NCBI GenBank assembly: GCA_017506865.1
Contig: JAFCMP010000412.1
Span: 248,001-312,000 of the forward strand
Reading direction: 5' to 3'
Length of the DNA stretch: 64,000 bases
Source of the DNA: Tribonema minus
Taxonomy: Eukaryota; Sar; Xanthophyceae; Tribonematales; Tribonemataceae
Under the pieces are notes generated by a model. The model was not told the origin of the DNA. It did no database searches and saw only the letters and a list, made by a program, of their open reading frames with translations. Of this stretch, positions 33,464 through 46,300 are shown in pieces (within the stretch, counting starts at the first letter, position 1; each line of letters begins with the position of its first letter). A program made the position numbers and the translations under genes.

Positions 33464-34449
33464 AGGTTTTTGGCTTATGACAGTCTACTAGTACCGCCAG
33501 CGAAGCGAGGGGGCCGGAGAGGCGAAGGGGGGCGCGGTGGTTGCGCATGCCACACACGGGTGTCGACATAGCAGTGCATATTCGCTAGCATCATCAGCGG
33601 GCTGTTTCCATTTGCGGTTTGCATGCGCTCCACGTGGCTCAATGCATGATCTGCCTTTCAATCTTGCTGCATGTGTTGCTGCTGTCTATCTGGTGAAGCG
33701 ATGATGTGATACAGCGACGCAGTGGTATGTATGCTAACGCAAGTGCGCAGCAGTGCTCAACACTTCAGACTTCATGGTGGGTACAAGAGCTTACGCATGC
33801 ATGTATGTAGAGGTTCCCAGCGTGTTGGTTTGGTTTGAATGCCCTTGGCACTCCCTCCACTTTGAACGCAAGTGCCTGATGCAGGTTGCTGACATCTAGA
33901 CTCCATGGGTGCTGCAGGCTTTGTTTGATACAGGCGTCTTTTGTGTCTAAGCTTGCTGCTGTTCATGACCACGCATCTATTGTGCATGCAGATTTGCCCT
34001 CTGAGTGACATGCATCTTCTGATGGCTCCCGTTTGCAGCGGGAGCATCGACAGATGTTGGGACCAAACAGGAAAAGTCAGAACTGGAAACTCTTGGTGCC
34101 GGGTGAGGGGCGCTGCAGCGAGCAGGCCCGGACAAGGAGAGAGGTTCACAACATGTTGGTCGCAAATCATGCCTCATTTACAGGGCACCATTTTTTAATG
34201 ATCATCTCCACGGCCCACTAAGACGGCCTTGGTGGCAGTGACTTGGACCACACATATAGACTATGATATAGTACATCCAAGAGTGAAAACAAGGCGACAC
34301 ACGTACAGCATGGCATTTCCACAGCCAAGTGGAATATAATAGAAGTACAGAGGGCAGCGGCAACAGGGTCGATGTTCTGCGTACACCCTTAGCATGTACA
34401 TTCAAGGACACAGAAACATACATATATCAAGTACACCAACAAAAATACA
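33464..34449. other. Convergent spacer, no gene seen
   Basis: This lies between the 3' ends of the J-domain gene (+) and the coiled-coil gene (-). A segment matching GTGGAATATAATAGAAGTAC in reverse occurs at about 34329. The same short sequence recurs near 9738 and 58760, so it may be an end of a small dispersed element. Nothing else is supported. Confidence 0.4.
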
Positions 34450-37324
34450 TCACGAGCTCCTCCGCCAAGGCCATACTGCCCGCCAAATCCCCCTGACTGC
34501 TCTGCCCCCCCACCACCCTGACCCCCCCTGTGCAGCACTGCTCTCCCCACTACCCTCACACTCAACACACTCAGTGTTGAACGGCTCGGGGCGCATCCTG
34601 GTGCCCGCTTCTATGTCGGCGATTACAGCCTCTTCCACCCCGCTGGCTGTCGCTACCGATGGCAGCTGCAGGTGTTGATACGTCTGAGTTTCTGCGTTGA
34701 AGGCTTTTTCTGCTGCTGCCGCTGCTGCCGCTGCCGCGTCTACTGCCGACGCAATGTCGCGTTGAAAGGCAGTGATGGTGTCGGTGGCTTGCGCTTGCAG
34801 TCTTCTGGCTCTGCTCCTTGCCTGCTTGCGGGGTCAGCCATGGGGGTATGTTGTCAGGCAACCCATGTATACTTCAACAATCGCCACAACTGATAGCACT
34901 TCTGAAATGAGGCATTATTGTCAAGTCCCCACGTGAGAGCGTGTTTCATTGGGATGCTCGAAGTGCACATGCCTTCCAGCTGAAAAAGGCATACTACATG
35001 CATCGTGCGCCATGTATTCCGAGCTGCACCACCATAAACCGCCAACTTCAGCGTGCATCAAACCTCAAGCGGCCTCGCATGGCACGCTCACATCAGCATG
35101 CTCACGTGCAGCGCACGCACCGCAACGGTTGTTTTGATCACATCGCGCAGTGCTCAGCACCCGCCCAGTGTAAGCAGCTGCGGCATGCGTCCGGTGCACA
35201 TGTCACCGTGCATCTGCCCTTTCGTGTGCCCTCTTTTGAGTCTCGACGAGATTGCTCGTCAACGCACGAGCCCGACACCACGCAACTAATTAGATTGTGC
35301 ACACCCTGAAACAACCCCCTAAGACCCCCCGCTGAGCCCTGATCGCCTTGCCCTACCCCTAAACCTACCCCCTGAAGCACTGGGCACTGCACTAACCCTA
35401 ACCCTCACCTCGTTGGCCAACACGGCCGCCTGCCGCTCCTGCCGTATAAGCTCCAGCTGCGCCAGCGTCCACTGTGCCTCCTCCAGCCCCTCGCGCCGCC
35501 CCCTAAACTCCGCGCGCACCTGCCCAATAGCGTGCCACCACCGCCCCAGCTCCCCTCTGTCGCGCTCCAGCAGGGCAACCTCACGCCTGATGTGCGCCAG
35601 CTCCAGGCACGTCTGGATGTACCGCCCTGCTACTGCACTGCTGCTACTGCAGCCGCCACCGCTGCCGCTGCCGCCGCTGCCGCCACTGTTGTCGGCGCCG
35701 CCGCTGTCGCCGCCGCCGGCGTCACTGCACATTTGCCTGAACGCGACGCGCGTCAGCGGCGCTGGCGTCAGCAGGCAGTTGTCCAGCGTAGTGAGCTGAG
35801 CGCGCTCGAGCAGCGTCGCCTGCAGCGGCAGCAGCAGCTCATGAGTGTGAGGCGCGCGTGCTGCGCCGTCAGCGGTACCCTCCCCATCTCCTGCCGCCTG
35901 CGGTCGCCGCCAGAATGCGGGAATGCGGACTGTGACTTGTCCCCACAGTGAGTCTGAGTCTGGCACCACGTCCAGCCAACCGTCACGGACCATCTGGTGC
36001 AGCTGATTGCCGGTCACGGAGCATGTAGCGAGGAGCTCTGGCACGGCGGCTGCGCTGCGCTGCTGCTGCTGCTGCTGCTGAGCGTTGCCTTGCTCCTGCG
36101 GCAGACTCAGCTGGCCCAGCACCTCCCACAGCGGCACGTAATGCTGTGGTGGTGGCGGCTGATCAGGCTGTAACTGTCGTGATGGCTCCGCTGGTAGCAG
36201 CAAACCCCACTCGCGCAGCAGCTGCTGGCGCCTCTCTTCAACGATGGCGCTGGCTGCCGCATGCAAGTCATACGGCGCCTGCTGCAGGGCTTGGTGGTCG
36301 ATGCTGCCGTGTGCGCCGCTTGCACTGATGATGTTGCTCTGGGTGTTGCTCTGGGTATTGCTGCTAATGCTGTCAAAGCTGCTGCCATCATCATCACCAT
36401 CACCAACGTGTTGGACGCCCGGCGCAGTACTGCTGCCGCTGCCGCCGTCACTGTTGCCCTCAATCACAGCGCCGCTGCCAGCAACATCTTCAAACCCAGC
36501 AGTTGCTGCTGCTGCTGCTGCTGCTGCTGCCGCTGCTGCTTCAATATCACCTTCGCGAGGCAGGCTGGCGTTCGGCCCAGCGTCAACTGCTTGCCCCTCA
36601 CTACCTGCAGCAGCGCTCGACATTGCTCCTGGCAGCAGCGCCGCAAGGATATCATAGTCGCCGCACGAAAGCCCCGCAGCCAGTCTGACTGCGCGCGCCG
36701 TGGGCTCCATGCTGGCATCGCTCAGCGCAGAGCGCGTCAGCTGCTCAGCAAAGCGCGCGCTCGTGTGATGGGTCCTCAGCAGGAGTATGTGCTTGGAGGC
36801 GCCGTTACCGCTGCTGCTGCTGCTGCCATAGGTGCTGCTGCTGCCGTTATCGTTGCTGCCGCCGCCGCCGCCATCGCCAGTGCCTGCGTTGATGCCAGCG
36901 CCGCTGCCGCTGCCGCCATCCGCCAATGCTGGTGACTGGAGCATCACTTCATCAACGCTATTGTAGAACTGAGCAGCTGATGCAAAGGTGACGAGCACCT
37001 GCAGCAGCCCCTCGTCGGCCAGCGCCATGCACAGCTGCAGCGCGCCGCTGTTCGCGTCAAGTCCGCCGCTGCCGCTGCCGCTACTGCTGCCGCCGCTGCT
37101 GCTGCCACCGCTGCTGCTGCTGCTGCCGTTGCCGCTGCTGCCGCCGCTGCTGCTGAAGTCAAATCGCACCGCCAGAGCGGGGCTGTGCATCACTTCAACT
37201 GTTGAAGTTTCTGGATCAGGTGGCGTCACTTCATCCAGTGCCTCTTGGGGCGGGTGCCCCCCTTCCTCGACTGTCTCTGAGCGGTGCTGCTCTAATTCTT
37301 TGGTCGGTGCCGATGCACGAAAAT
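34450..37324 (-). CDS. Unrecognised protein with low-complexity middle and C-terminal coiled coil
   Basis: Two exons are visible: 35409-37324 and 34450-34821. They join in phase (LANE then ARSRARRLQAQATDTITAFQ), giving a continuous helical C-terminus that ends at a stop at 34450. No ATG opens the first exon, and a CCAG acceptor precedes it, so at least one 5' exon is missing from my model. The protein alternates ordered stretches (LQLCMALADEGLLQVLVTFA; HILLLRTHHTSARFAEQLTR; WLDVVPDSDSLWGQVTVRIP; ELAHIRREVALLERDRGELG) with long Ser/Gly and poly-Gln/Ala runs. I recognise no domain. There is no membrane segment. The intron begins GTGAGGGTTAGGGTTAG, a telomere-type repeat directly at the donor. 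The coding call is good and the function is unknown. Confidence 0.6.
35338..35408 (-). repeat. Telomere-type TTAGGG repeats at the 5' end of an intron
   Basis: On the minus strand the donor of the unrecognised coiled-coil gene reads GTGAGGGTTAGGGTTAG. Further TAGGGG-like units follow over the next 60 nt. The repeat overlaps the donor itself. Confidence 0.8.
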
Positions 37325-38949
37325 CTGGACACACCAAGTGGGAGGAGCAGCCACGTATGAGCTACAATGAGCACAAGGCGAAGCCATGCCAATGAAATAC
37401 TTTAGACATAACCTTGGGACTTCTGAGGCTCTTGGGCCTGCATAGCATCAGTTGTGAACTTGAAGAATGGCCAGCGTTCGAGTTCAGTATCCTCAAACTA
37501 GAATGATCTGATAGTCTGCAAATCGGACATCCAAGCAGCATCATCAGGCCCAGCGCATGCCCCCATAAGCTGCATAATGACTTACACAATCATACTGTAT
37601 TACCTCTTCAAGCCCATGGGGCGAGTTGTATGAGTTTTCCAACCCTCACAAGATGCTGCCCAACCCTTTTTCGTGTCATGAATACTATCCAGCACGCTGT
37701 TGCTTGCCTTCCTCCTCGACGAAGAAAGCTATTTTGATAGCTTCATTGGCTGAAGACAACCTACTGCCAGCGCCTGCTGATCAGTCAGAGTGCATTCTGA
37801 ACTCAACTGTTGTTGTGCGAGTCACTTCCGAGCAATCATTTTCAAGTTGTTGTTTTCAAGTCTGAAACTGCTGTGAAGCATGCTGCTTTGTTTCAGGCCC
37901 GGCAGTTCATGATGTCGTCAGATAAGCTAGAGTGACTCAAACGTTGATGTACCCCACCCTTATTTTCTCCATATACTTGAACATAGATGGCGCTCCACCA
38001 TCACATTTGCCCGCTTCTTTGCGGCCACCCATGCACTAAGCTTGCTGGCTCCAGCCACCTTCTCACGGAAAACGGCTGGCCTGGCCTTTGTCAAGAACTG
38101 TATGCGAGCTGTACATTGCCTGGAGAGGATGGTGGCCTCACGAGCTTGGCAATGGGTGCCAGAATGACATCTGAGAATGTACATTCAGGTGCCGCCGGGA
38201 CACGGAGCCAGCAGTCAGAAAGACAAAGGGCATGGCGAGAGGAGCACACACACAGGGGGGAACATGACCTAGGGGGGCAGCTTGAGGACATACATGAAAA
38301 CAGAGCCCAATTTGGCATGCGGCAGGCCAGGATGCCGGCGCCGAAGCAGTATCGGCTGACTTTGACAGTGGTGGGCAGCCTATCGACGTTACTGCGCGTA
38401 TTCGAGAGGTGCTGGCATTCTGCCCAAGGGGTCAGCGTTATACAGGAGCTGATCAGATATGCAGACAATGCGGGCGCCCGCGAACTACATAAGCTTCTGC
38501 TTGGATCATCGGATGCTTGTCACGACGTTGCTGCCACAGCCTGTGCACGCGTAGTGCCAGCCCGGCGCTGCTGGTGTACAGCAGTCCTGCAATTGAAGAT
38601 GGTGATCTTGAGGAGATGCAGCAAATCTTGCAATGCTCACTTCAACAAGAACCCTTGTCAGGGCATAGGATCTGATGTACAGCAGCCCAGCAATGGACTG
38701 CTGTACATCAGCAGCAATGGACTGCTCTACATCAGCAGCGCCAGACTTTGGTACTGCTGGAAGGTGCCAGTTGATTATATGCCCTGAGAAGGTACCTTGT
38801 GGAGGTTCGCTGCCTCTCCTCCCTCCAGATCCCCATCTTCAATTGCTGCGCTGCTGTATGTCAGCAGTGCCAGGCCCTGATATTATGCAAGTGCAGGGTG
38901 TAGCAGCGACGCAGTGCCGTGCATCCGATACTCCAAGCAAAAGCGTCCT
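37325..38949. other. Region without a clear gene
   Basis: This probably holds the 5' end of the coiled-coil gene to its left and the 3' end of the next minus-strand gene. A plus-strand frame at 37987-38787 is open for about 266 codons, but its composition is not coding-like and part of it is one arm of an inverted duplication. No gene is called. Confidence 0.35.
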
Positions 38950-39020
38950 CCTTCACGGGTGCCCGCATTGTCTGCATACCGAATCAGCTCCTCATATAAC
39001 GCTGACTCCTTGAGGGCAAA
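38420..39020. repeat. Inverted duplication with coding-like arms
   Basis: The plus strand at about 38420-38670 matches the minus strand at about 39020-38775. Both read GTCAGCGTTATA, then GAGCTGAT, then TATGCAGACAATGCGGGC, then GCAATTGAAGATGG. The right arm on the minus strand reads KESALYEELIRYADNAG; the left arm on the plus strand reads QELIRYADNAGAREL and AIEDGDLEEMQQIL in another frame. The right arm may belong to the minus-strand gene at 39356-40050. Between the arms is a short repeated palindromic run around GGACTGCTGTACATCAG (38690-38745). Confidence 0.7.
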
Positions 39021-39355
39021 TTGCCCCTGATTTCGCCCTCATGAAGCAACTCGCCCAATGGGCCTGATTATGGATAATACGGTCATAGCACTGCACCAAA
39101 ATGAGGCACTGGCGGAACACATTCCTGGAGCCATGTGTCTCTGTGCTCTGACCGCCACCTACTTCAACGATGACCCTGTCAGCAACAGCGGACATTTGCC
39201 ATGCGCTCCTGATGAGTTGCAACTGCAAGCTCGCAGATTTCATATGGTGTGCTGCTGCATTCTCTTCCTGTCTGAATCACAAGGCATCCACGCCTTTAAG
39301 AACACAACTCAAAAAACTCAAAAGACTCCCTTATAGATAAGAACTACACGCTTAC

Positions 39356-40050
39356 CTCGTACAGCAGCGGCAAGCCCAAGCTGCGCCGCCCGCGCTCCAT
39401 CCCTCCCGCCAAGCTGCATCACATAGCTGGCGATGTAAGCGGTAGCACGCTCCAACATGGGCAGCGCATGTGCTCCCGGCTCTGCGCTCGCCAAGTAGCG
39501 ATGAATGCCTTGGGCCAGAGCTGTGCCTTGATCGCACCTGATGACAGGCATATGCTTTGGTATAACGTTGGCCTGCAGGCTGCCAGCGAGGGAGCAGAAG
39601 CGGAAGCGCAAGCACGGGCATGGACTTTACGTGCTGCAGCGTTTGAAGATGGCATGCATTGGCGTGCACGTGGGCACTGTGACACGGTTGAAGCATCAAG
39701 CATGATGGCGTGCATGGGAGCTTGTTGGTGGTCCTTCAACCCCAACACAATTTGGTAAAAGAAAGGGCCACGACGCACCTCTCGTGCAGATAATGCGGAG
39801 CCACCAGCACCGTGGTACGGCCACGAGCAGCCTCCGCCAGAGAGCCCTCTGCTTCTCCATCGCCTTCATGAAGATCATGAGAACTTGATTCAAGGAATGA
39901 CTGCAGCAATCGCTTTTTGGTTGCAGAAGCTGCTGTTGCCTCGCACCAGGACTGAATCTGATCGTTTCTTACTGCTGCCACTGATGCTGCTGCAGCGACA
40001 GCAGCTGTAGCGCCAAAGGCACCGACTCTTCTCATCTGCGGTGACAACAT
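39356..40050 (-). CDS. Unrecognised protein, two exons seen, 3' end unresolved
   Basis: Exon 1 (40050-39779) begins MLSPQMRRVGAFGATAAVAA, an Ala-rich, Arg-containing N-terminus that could be a mitochondrial targeting sequence or membrane anchor. Exon 2 (39537-39356) follows in phase: RCDQGTALAQGIHRYLASAE, then MLERATAYIASYVMQLGGRD. It ends at a GTAAGC donor. A further exon containing ALYEELIRYADNAG near 38960-39030 is plausible, though its acceptor is weak. I recognise no family. The start lies 296 bp from that of the MORN gene on the other strand. Confidence 0.45.
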
Positions 40051-40346
40051 GCGACACCACAGTGTTCCTGCCCTTACAAAAGCTGAAAATTTCCGCTGAA
40101 GGCCTGCACTACCAGAAAGCAGCAGTATCGCTTGCCGCCGACTCGCTAGCCAGCTTCCCGTTGTCAGTCAAGGCCACCTGTCAACCAGAACTGCAATTTA
40201 ACTTCAACTTCAACTCTTTCACTTCAACTTCACTGCAACGGAAAAGTTCAACTCTCGAGGAAAGAAAGGAAACGTAGCATCCTAAGCACCAGCACCTGAA
40301 GCCGCTCTTGCCAAACTTAGTGTTTTGGAGCTGGCCGAAAGTCCTC
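40051..40346. promoter_or_regulatory. Divergent upstream region with AACTTCAA-type repeats
   Basis: The stretch separates the start codons of the unrecognised minus-strand gene and the MORN gene. At 40197-40237 it carries a cluster of ACTTCAACTTCAACTC followed by CACTTCAACTTCAC. The same motif occurs in the leader region of both GST genes and inside many introns here. Promoter function is inferred. Confidence 0.4.
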
Positions 40347-43300
40347 ATGGCGACTGCTGCAGGGCAGGCGAGCCTGCTTGCCGCAGTGGAGGCCAAGCGC
40401 TCGAAGATAGAGGTCCCGCCTCCAACTCTAAAGAAGCTGGAGCGAGAAGCAGAGAGGAAAAAGGAGTTCTGGAACCAGAATGTGATCATCAAGTGCGTCG
40501 ACGCCAACGGCATCGCCGTGCCCAATTGCAGCTGGCGCCTGCAGAGACGCAAGCTGACTCCTGACTTCATCAAGCTGCTGTGTCAGCGCTGCCCCCTGGC
40601 CATCAACATTGACTACCTGAGAGATGCCGCAACGGCCGAGGTGGTGTGGCTGGAGGACATGCAGGCGGTCTGCAAGCCCGCCCCCTGGGCCTACACCGTC
40701 ATCCCCAAAGAGGAGCGCAGGGTCGCGGACGACAGGGCCGACGCGCACTACGTCGGGGACACGCACCTGATGCTCCTGCAGGCACCGCTGCGCACGGAGA
40801 ACGAGGAGTTTGACGTCACGCCCGAGGACATTCGCGCGTGGCTCCTGTTCGGCTTGATGGAGGAGGACGTGGAGATTAGCGGCGCGAGGGACCTCATTGC
40901 TCAGATGACGCAGCAGATGGAGGCGCTGGACAAGAAGCTCGGCAGGGTCGCCGCGGTGCAGCACGGGCACACGGAGGCGCAGCAGGAGGCGGCGCGCGAG
41001 GCCATGTACGCGACCATCGTCATGGAGAAGGAGATCCTCGCCGCGAGTCTCAAGGCGAGTCGTGCTTACTTTTGTGAGGTCTGCTGAGACCTGCTGCAGA
41101 TATGTGCTGCGCACACGCGTCATGCCAAAACCGTGTGGTTGGCGACCATTGTGTCGCCGCGAGTATCATTAACTTCAAGCGTTCCGCGTGCAGCTTCCCG
41201 CGTGCAGCCTTTGCACACTCCACCAGGCATGCGCTGCGACAACTGCCCATGAAGCTGCCATTCGGCATCCACTCATTCAACCCCCAGGCTGCTGCAGCTC
41301 CTCAAACGCGAGACTCATCGCGGCCTCTGCCCCCCCGCCGCAACACAGGAGGCCGCAGACGTGCTGGCGTCCATCACGGAGGCGCGCCGCGCGACGCCCT
41401 TCGCGCTGCGCCGCAGCGCCATCGACGCCGCGCGCGCCACCTGCACCTACCTCATCACCGTGGGCGGCGCCGCGGGCCCCGCGCTCGAGGACGCGCTCGT
41501 GGCCAAGCGCAACTGGCCGGGCATCAAGCTCGCCGTCGCGCACGCGGAGAACCCTGCGTGGGCGGGTCGCGGAACGGTCCCGGATGGTTCCAAGGCGTAC
41601 CTCCCGTGCTACACGCGCCACGGCGCCAACATGCGCGGCGCGGCGCTGTGCCGCCTCGCGCACGGGTTCGGGCAGCACCGCGCCGTGCGGCCGCTGCGCG
41701 TGGCAGCGGCAGCAGCGCTCAGCGGTGCAAGGACCGACGGCGACGAAAACGACGACCCGGCATTCAGCCCGCCGGGCACGCCGGGCAGCAGCGCTCAACA
41801 ACTGCAGAGTGGCAGCGCTCATTCACCGCTTTCGACGCCGGCCGCCGCTCCCGCCGCGGCGCCGACGAAGCGCGGCGGCGGCGGCGGCGGCCTGCTGCGC
41901 GACATCGGCAACCTCGCGCGCACCGTGGACGCCATGGTGGACACGGCCGCGGAGACGCTGGAGCGCGTCGCGACGGCAGCAGGCGGCGCCCGCGCCGGCA
42001 ACACCAAGACAGCAGCGCCGCCATCGCAGCGCAGCGGCGGCGGCGCGCCCTCGCCACGCAGCGCGGCGCGGGCGGGGGACGGCAGCAGCGGCGGTGGCGG
42101 CGGCGGCAGCGGCGAGGAATTCTTGGAGCACGTTCCGTTCTGCGGCGCGCGCTTCGCCTTCTACAGCGGGCAGTTCCACGAGGGCACGCGCACGGGCGCG
42201 GGCGTGCTGTACGGTGAGGGCGGGGCGCTGTGGGGGGCGTTCGAGGGGGGGCACGCGCGCGGCGCGTGCGGCGAGCACCGTTCCGACGGAACGCGCCTCG
42301 CGGGGGACTGGTCCGCGGCGGCGCGCCTTCCGGTGGAACCTTCCAACCCGTACGCGATCGGCGTTCTGGATGGGGCCGCGCGCATCGTCTTCCCCGACGG
42401 CGCCGTCTACGAAGGTGAAGTTTCCGCGGGGAGGGTCTCGGGGGAGGGGACGTACTGCGGGCCTGGGGGGGAGATCACGACGGGGACGTTTGTAGATGGG
42501 GTGCTGGAGGGCTGGGGGGAGCACCAGGACACGCTTGGAACGGTCTGGGAAGGTTCCTGGAGGAACGGCGCGCTGCACGGTCAGGGGCGCGTCGCCAGCG
42601 CCAAGTGGGGGTCGTACGCGGGGGACTGGGAGGGGGGGGTGCGGTGCGGCAAGGGGACGGCGGTGCTGCGGGATGGGTCCATGCACACGGGGTTTTATCT
42701 GGATGGGGAGCGCTGCGGTCCGGGCGTGCTGCGGCGCGGCAACGTGAAGACGGTGTACGACGCGCACACGGGGGGGCAGCGGCCCATGGCTAACAGGGTG
42801 TACGAGGGCACATTCAGGTATGTAGGTTTGGTGATTCTCTAACCCGAAGTGCCGCTAGGGCAAGGAACTGGTTGCGCTGAGTCGGAGGGCTTCAAGATCG
42901 TTCCTCGACAAAAGCACTTGTGTCAGAAGAGGAAATTGTCAATTCACACTTGAAGTATGACGTGCGGTTTGAGCGATGGCAACCTGTTTTGACACGCCAA
43001 CCTCGGGCACAGCATCATGATCAATCGCCACATCCTATTAAGACCGGGCTTCTACTATATGTCGCTTGCCTTTAGACCTTTCCACTATATGCAGGCAGCG
43101 GTGCGCGGCATGTGAAGTGCGCCGTGAGCAAGTTGACAGACTATACATACCTTACCTACCCCTACCCCCAACTGCTGCCCATCTGCTGTGATCGGACAGC
43201 AGAACGACGTGCCGCCATCGCATTCAGGGGTAGCGATAGATGTATAGAATCAACGCATCTGTCGCACAGGCGGCCAGCATGGTCGCACCACGTGTACCAA

Positions 43301-46300
43301 AACATCTCATGGCAATCACCAATCGCTTTCGCCCAGGGGGGGCGGCCTCGAGGGCGGCGGCGCCGTGACCGTACACCGCACGCGCCGCATGCACTGCGTC
43401 GCGGCGCGCGAGGGGGACAGGTGGGGGCGCGGCGCGGTGCGGACGGCGCGGCGGGAGGCAGCGGCGCGGCGCGCGGCGGCGGCGCGGCGCGAGTTCCTGG
43501 CGCGGCTGGAGGCGCTCGTGCGCGCGACGGCGGAGGCGGAGAAGCGGCGCGTGGCACGCAAGCAGGTGAGCTGATCGGCAGCTGAATGTTGATGTTACAT
43601 GTTGAAGTTTTCTGGTTGAAGTTTCTGGTTGAAGTTGGGATACAGCGCGGCGCAGCGCAGTTGCTGGCGCGGCTGGAGGTGCTCGTGAGGGCGACGGCGG
43701 AGGAGGAGAAGCAGGTGGGGACTGAGCGCTGTGTGTGCGGTGATGGGGTGATGGGAATATGGGAAGTTCAGTTTTCAAGTTTGATGTTGAAGTTTGCAGT
43801 TGAAGTTGTGGGTAGAGCACGGTGGCGCAGCGCGAGTTTCTGGCGCGGCTGGTGAAATGCTGGTGCGAGGAGCGGCAGAGGGGGAAACGCGTCGCGCAGC
43901 GCGCAAGCAGGTGCGCCTGAGCCGTGCTGCGCTGCTGGGAAGTGCAATGACGAAGTTAGAATGATTGAAGTTGTGGGCTAGGAGCGCGGCGCGCGCAGCG
44001 GTTAGTTTTGCCAAGGGCATGAAGAAACCCAGATTTCTAGTCTACTTGATGCGTTACTGCATGGGTTGATGCTGTACAGTAGATCAGAACGTACCTCTCT
44101 AGCAGCTGAAGGCTATGAGCCCACATCACCTCAGCATCGCTTCACGTTCTACATGCACTTGACAGACTTTCCATGCTGCTTCTACTGTGTATGTGTAGCC
44201 CCAACTCTGACCTAACCCTAACCCTCACCCTAACTCAGGTGCGGCGCGCTGAAGCCGACATTGTGGCCGACTACCATGAGCCCTTGACGCTGGAGCACGT
44301 CCGCTCGGTGAGTGCCAAGTCGACTTCAGCATCAAGTTGTTGAAGTTGACTCCACCCTGGGGTGCTTTGATCCGTGCATTGTGTGTTTTTAGTGAGTGGC
44401 CAGGCATCTACAACAAGGTGTTGTCATTAAATTCAACTCCAACATTGTCGCTCTGATCTTCAACACATGCCAACACATGCACTCATTGTGTTCTTCGACA
44501 GGCATCTGCTCTTAAGGTGGAGTATGTGACTCAAGCACTCAAGTGTCACCACCACAACTGTCAAAACCACAACGAACGTGATGCGTGATAGATCAGAGCA
44601 CCTCTCTTGGAGTCTATTCCGACTCATGAGTCTTGCAGCACCTCTAAAACAGACCCCAATCCTCAGAAGCGGCGTGTGAACTGTGAGCCCCCTCCCCTGC
44701 CGTCCCCCGCCGTGTGGGGGAGGAGGAGCACCTCACACCTGAGCGTTGACTATACATCGCTTGAGCGTTGCCACACACTAAGTGTGAGCGCTGCAATGTG
44801 GAGCACAATGCACGCACTGAACCGTGCGCTCGCTTGCGAGCCTACACTTATTATATTTGTTTATGGATGAATGATTGCGCGGTCAATGAAATGCAGGTAC
44901 ATTCGTGCTGAGCATTGCTGCAGATGTATGCGCGTATGCACGCATCTTTACAGAGCGCCATGCTCGTACTGGGCGCGGTGCTTGACGCCCCTGCCCACTG
45001 ATGTGATGACGTTTACGATGCTGCAAACCACAAACGTGAAGTTCCACTCACTGCGTGCTCAGCCTGCTGCTTTGATGCACCTATATGCAAGACGCAAAGT
45101 GTGCGTATGTCGCTCAAGTGACCTGACCTCTCGGCTGTTGTAGATGGTCAGCGCTCGCAATTGCGGGATTTAGCAAGTACACTTCACATGATGCACATCA
45201 TTGGTGCTGATTATTCCCACGGAGTGTTGCAGGTAATGCCCTCACACACGGTGTCAGAGGTAGGGCAAGGGCTCCGATCAGCGCTAGGGCTACGGCACAG
45301 CGCACGCCTCCCCACCTCACAGTCCTCATCGCCAATGGCGCACCATCAGCAGCTACATATGCCACGAGGCAGCAGTGCAACCACACCGCCTCTGAAGCTG
45401 AGCGCTGCTGTCACCATGTGGAAAAGACCAATGCTTTTATTCTAATTGAAATATTCTAAAGACATAGTCTAATTTCTATTAGTATATCAGAGTGAAATTA
45501 ATTGTGTAATTTATATCTGAACGCAAGAGTACCTTAGAATATTGTTGTTGTTATACTTATAAATAAGTTCTACTCATTTTTGTTTAATCTGCACTTCTAA
45601 TACTTACCGCAGGTGTACGCGGAGCGCGACGCGCGCATCAAATCATACTGACTGAGCGCTGCCGCCGCCGCCGCAGGTGTACGCGGAGCGCGACACACCG
45701 TTAGTTGCCAGATCTGCCACGAGGCAGCAACGCTAATGCTGAGCGCTGCTGCCACCGCTGCAGGTGTACGCGGAGCGCGACGCGCGCATCGACCAGGGCG
45801 CGCGCCTCACACGCCTCGCCGTCGATGACCCCACGCCGTTGGCGGTTGCGGAAGACGAGCTGGACGCGCTGGCGGAGGCGACAGCGCTAGAGGAGGGTTT
45901 GCATGGAGGCGGCGGCAGCGGCGGCGGCGGCATGCGGCGCACGATCGCGGGTTCGCTGGTGCAGAGCTACTACGAGGAGATGCAGGAGGTGCACCAGCTG
46001 GTGCCGCTAGCGGCGGTGCGGGAGGGCGCGGAGGTGGGGACGAGCGCGGGGTGTTGGGGTTAGGGCTAGGGTTAGGGCTACGGTTGTGCTGAGGGTTAGG
46101 GGTAGTTTTGAGGATGAGATTTGGGATGTTAGCTTACGTGTAGCAGTTGTGTAGAGTTGACTGCTCGAGTGCACACATGCGCTCACTGCAAAGGCGCAAG
46201 AGCCGCAGCGCAATGAATGTAGTGCTTGAATGCGTCCACCATATGCTGGAGCCACTAGGAAGAGATGCAGCAAGTGTTACAGTTAGGGGTAGGGTTGAGC

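Noticed and set aside
37987-38787. Plus-strand open frame of 266 codons
   Set aside because: Composition is not protein-like, there is no recognisable domain, and its second half is one arm of an inverted duplication.
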